DNA of 7,624 nucleotides. Origin: an uncultured Austwickia sp. Lineage in GTDB: Bacteria > Actinomycetota > Actinomycetes > Actinomycetales > Dermatophilaceae. Location of the stretch: positions 1 to 7,624 of the forward strand of contig CAKUSI010000171.1 in the NCBI GenBank assembly GCA_934678955.1, read 5' to 3'. The notes beneath the pieces were generated by a model. That model was not told the DNA's origin, did no database searches, and was given only the letters and a program-made list of their open reading frames with translations. The position numbers were made by a program, and so were the translations under genes. This document shows, one piece after another, positions 7,341 to 7,624 of the stretch. Position 1 is the stretch's first letter. The number at the start of each line of letters is the position of its first letter.

Positions 7341-7624
7341 GCGTACCGTTCCCGCCCACGGGCGGCAAGTGGCGTGGCGGACCTGCGCCGACGCTTACCG
7401 TTCCCGCCCATGGGCGGTAAGTGGCGTGGCGGACCTGCCATGTTGCGTCCGTTCCCGCCCACGGGCGGTAGGTGGCGTGGCGGACCTGCCATGTTGCGTA
7501 CCGTTCCCGCCCACGGGCGGCAGATGACGCGGCAGACCTGCGCCGTTGCGTACCGTTCCCGCCCACGGGCGGCACGTGGCGTGGCGGACCTGCGCCGACG
7601 CGTACCGTTCCCGCCCACGGGCGG
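7341..7624. repeat. 52-bp tandem repeat array (5 full units plus a partial)
   Basis: Units lie at 7341-7392, 7393-7444, 7445-7495 (51 bp, one base deleted), 7496-7547, 7548-7599 and 7600-7624 (cut by the window edge). Each begins GCGTACCGTTCCCGCC or a close variant and continues through GTGGCGTGGCGGACCTGC. The last ~8 bases are the most variable: GCGCCGAC in units 1 and 5, GCCATGTT in units 2 and 3, GCGCCGTT in unit 4. Every unit holds a CCGCCC-NN-GGGCGG palindrome (7352-7365, 7404-7417, 7455-7468, 7507-7520, 7559-7572, 7611-7624), which is fully symmetric in unit 2 (CCGCCCATGGGCGG). This is a minisatellite/VNTR-like array with hairpin potential. Its function is unknown and its full length is not visible. 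Confidence 0.93.

Noticed and set aside
7034..7420. 128-codon forward frame from the intergenic region into the repeats
   Set aside because: No ribosome site, no recognisable domain, low-complexity composition, and it ends inside the tandem array.
7232..7618. 128-codon reverse-strand frame with repeated PVGGNG/RGRERYA peptides
   Set aside because: It is open only because the 52-bp unit happens to lack stops in all three reverse frames. The period is not a multiple of three, so the peptide cycles through frames, and there is no Shine-Dalgarno or domain.
7341..7624. CRISPR array
   Set aside because: The repeats are contiguous at 51-52 bp, with only ~8 variable bases per unit that recur among units. 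There are no unique 25-45 bp spacers and no cas genes.

Overview
The window is GC-rich DNA with strong G/C bias at third codon positions. It carries a SUF-type iron-sulfur cluster assembly operon in the order sufB-sufD-Rieske ferredoxin-sufC-sufS-sufU-sufT. That order, with SufU instead of SufA/SufE and a small Rieske protein between sufD and sufC, is typical of high-GC Actinomycetota of the Streptomyces/Streptosporangiales kind. The genus cannot be fixed from the sequence. sufB is cut by the left edge, so the operon promoter and any sufR repressor gene lie outside the window.

Layout: 1-6006 holds seven tightly packed genes, all on the + strand. Every junction is a TGATG (1-nt) or ATGA (4-nt) stop/start overlap, except the 62-bp gap before sufC. 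That gap contains a perfect 16-bp tandem duplication and leads to a TTG start with a good Shine-Dalgarno. From 6006 to 6071 a possible 21-codon ORF links the sufT stop to the next gene through two further TGATG junctions. A perfect 20-bp palindrome lies within it. At 6071-6955 is an unrecognised 294-aa acidic protein with degenerate helical repeats resembling leucine-rich-repeat-variant (LRV) or HEAT units. 6956-7340 is non-coding and holds several inverted and direct repeats, including 14-bp perfect inverted arms 99 bp apart. 7341-7624 is a tandem array of a 52-bp unit (five full units plus a partial one), each with a GC-rich palindrome. It runs off the right edge.

How the genes work together: SufS takes sulfur from cysteine and SufU (a zinc protein) accepts it as persulfide. 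SufU passes it to the SufB-SufC-SufD scaffold, where the SufC ATPase drives cluster assembly at the SufB/SufD interface. SufT (MIP18/DUF59) helps maturation of client proteins. The Rieske protein is probably a client or an electron donor. The catalytic residues I could check in SufB, SufD, SufC, SufS and SufU are all present, so the operon looks functional. The less ordinary content is the mini-ORF/palindrome bridge, the LRV-like downstream gene, the Cys/Gly tail of the Rieske protein, and the repeat-rich 3' end.
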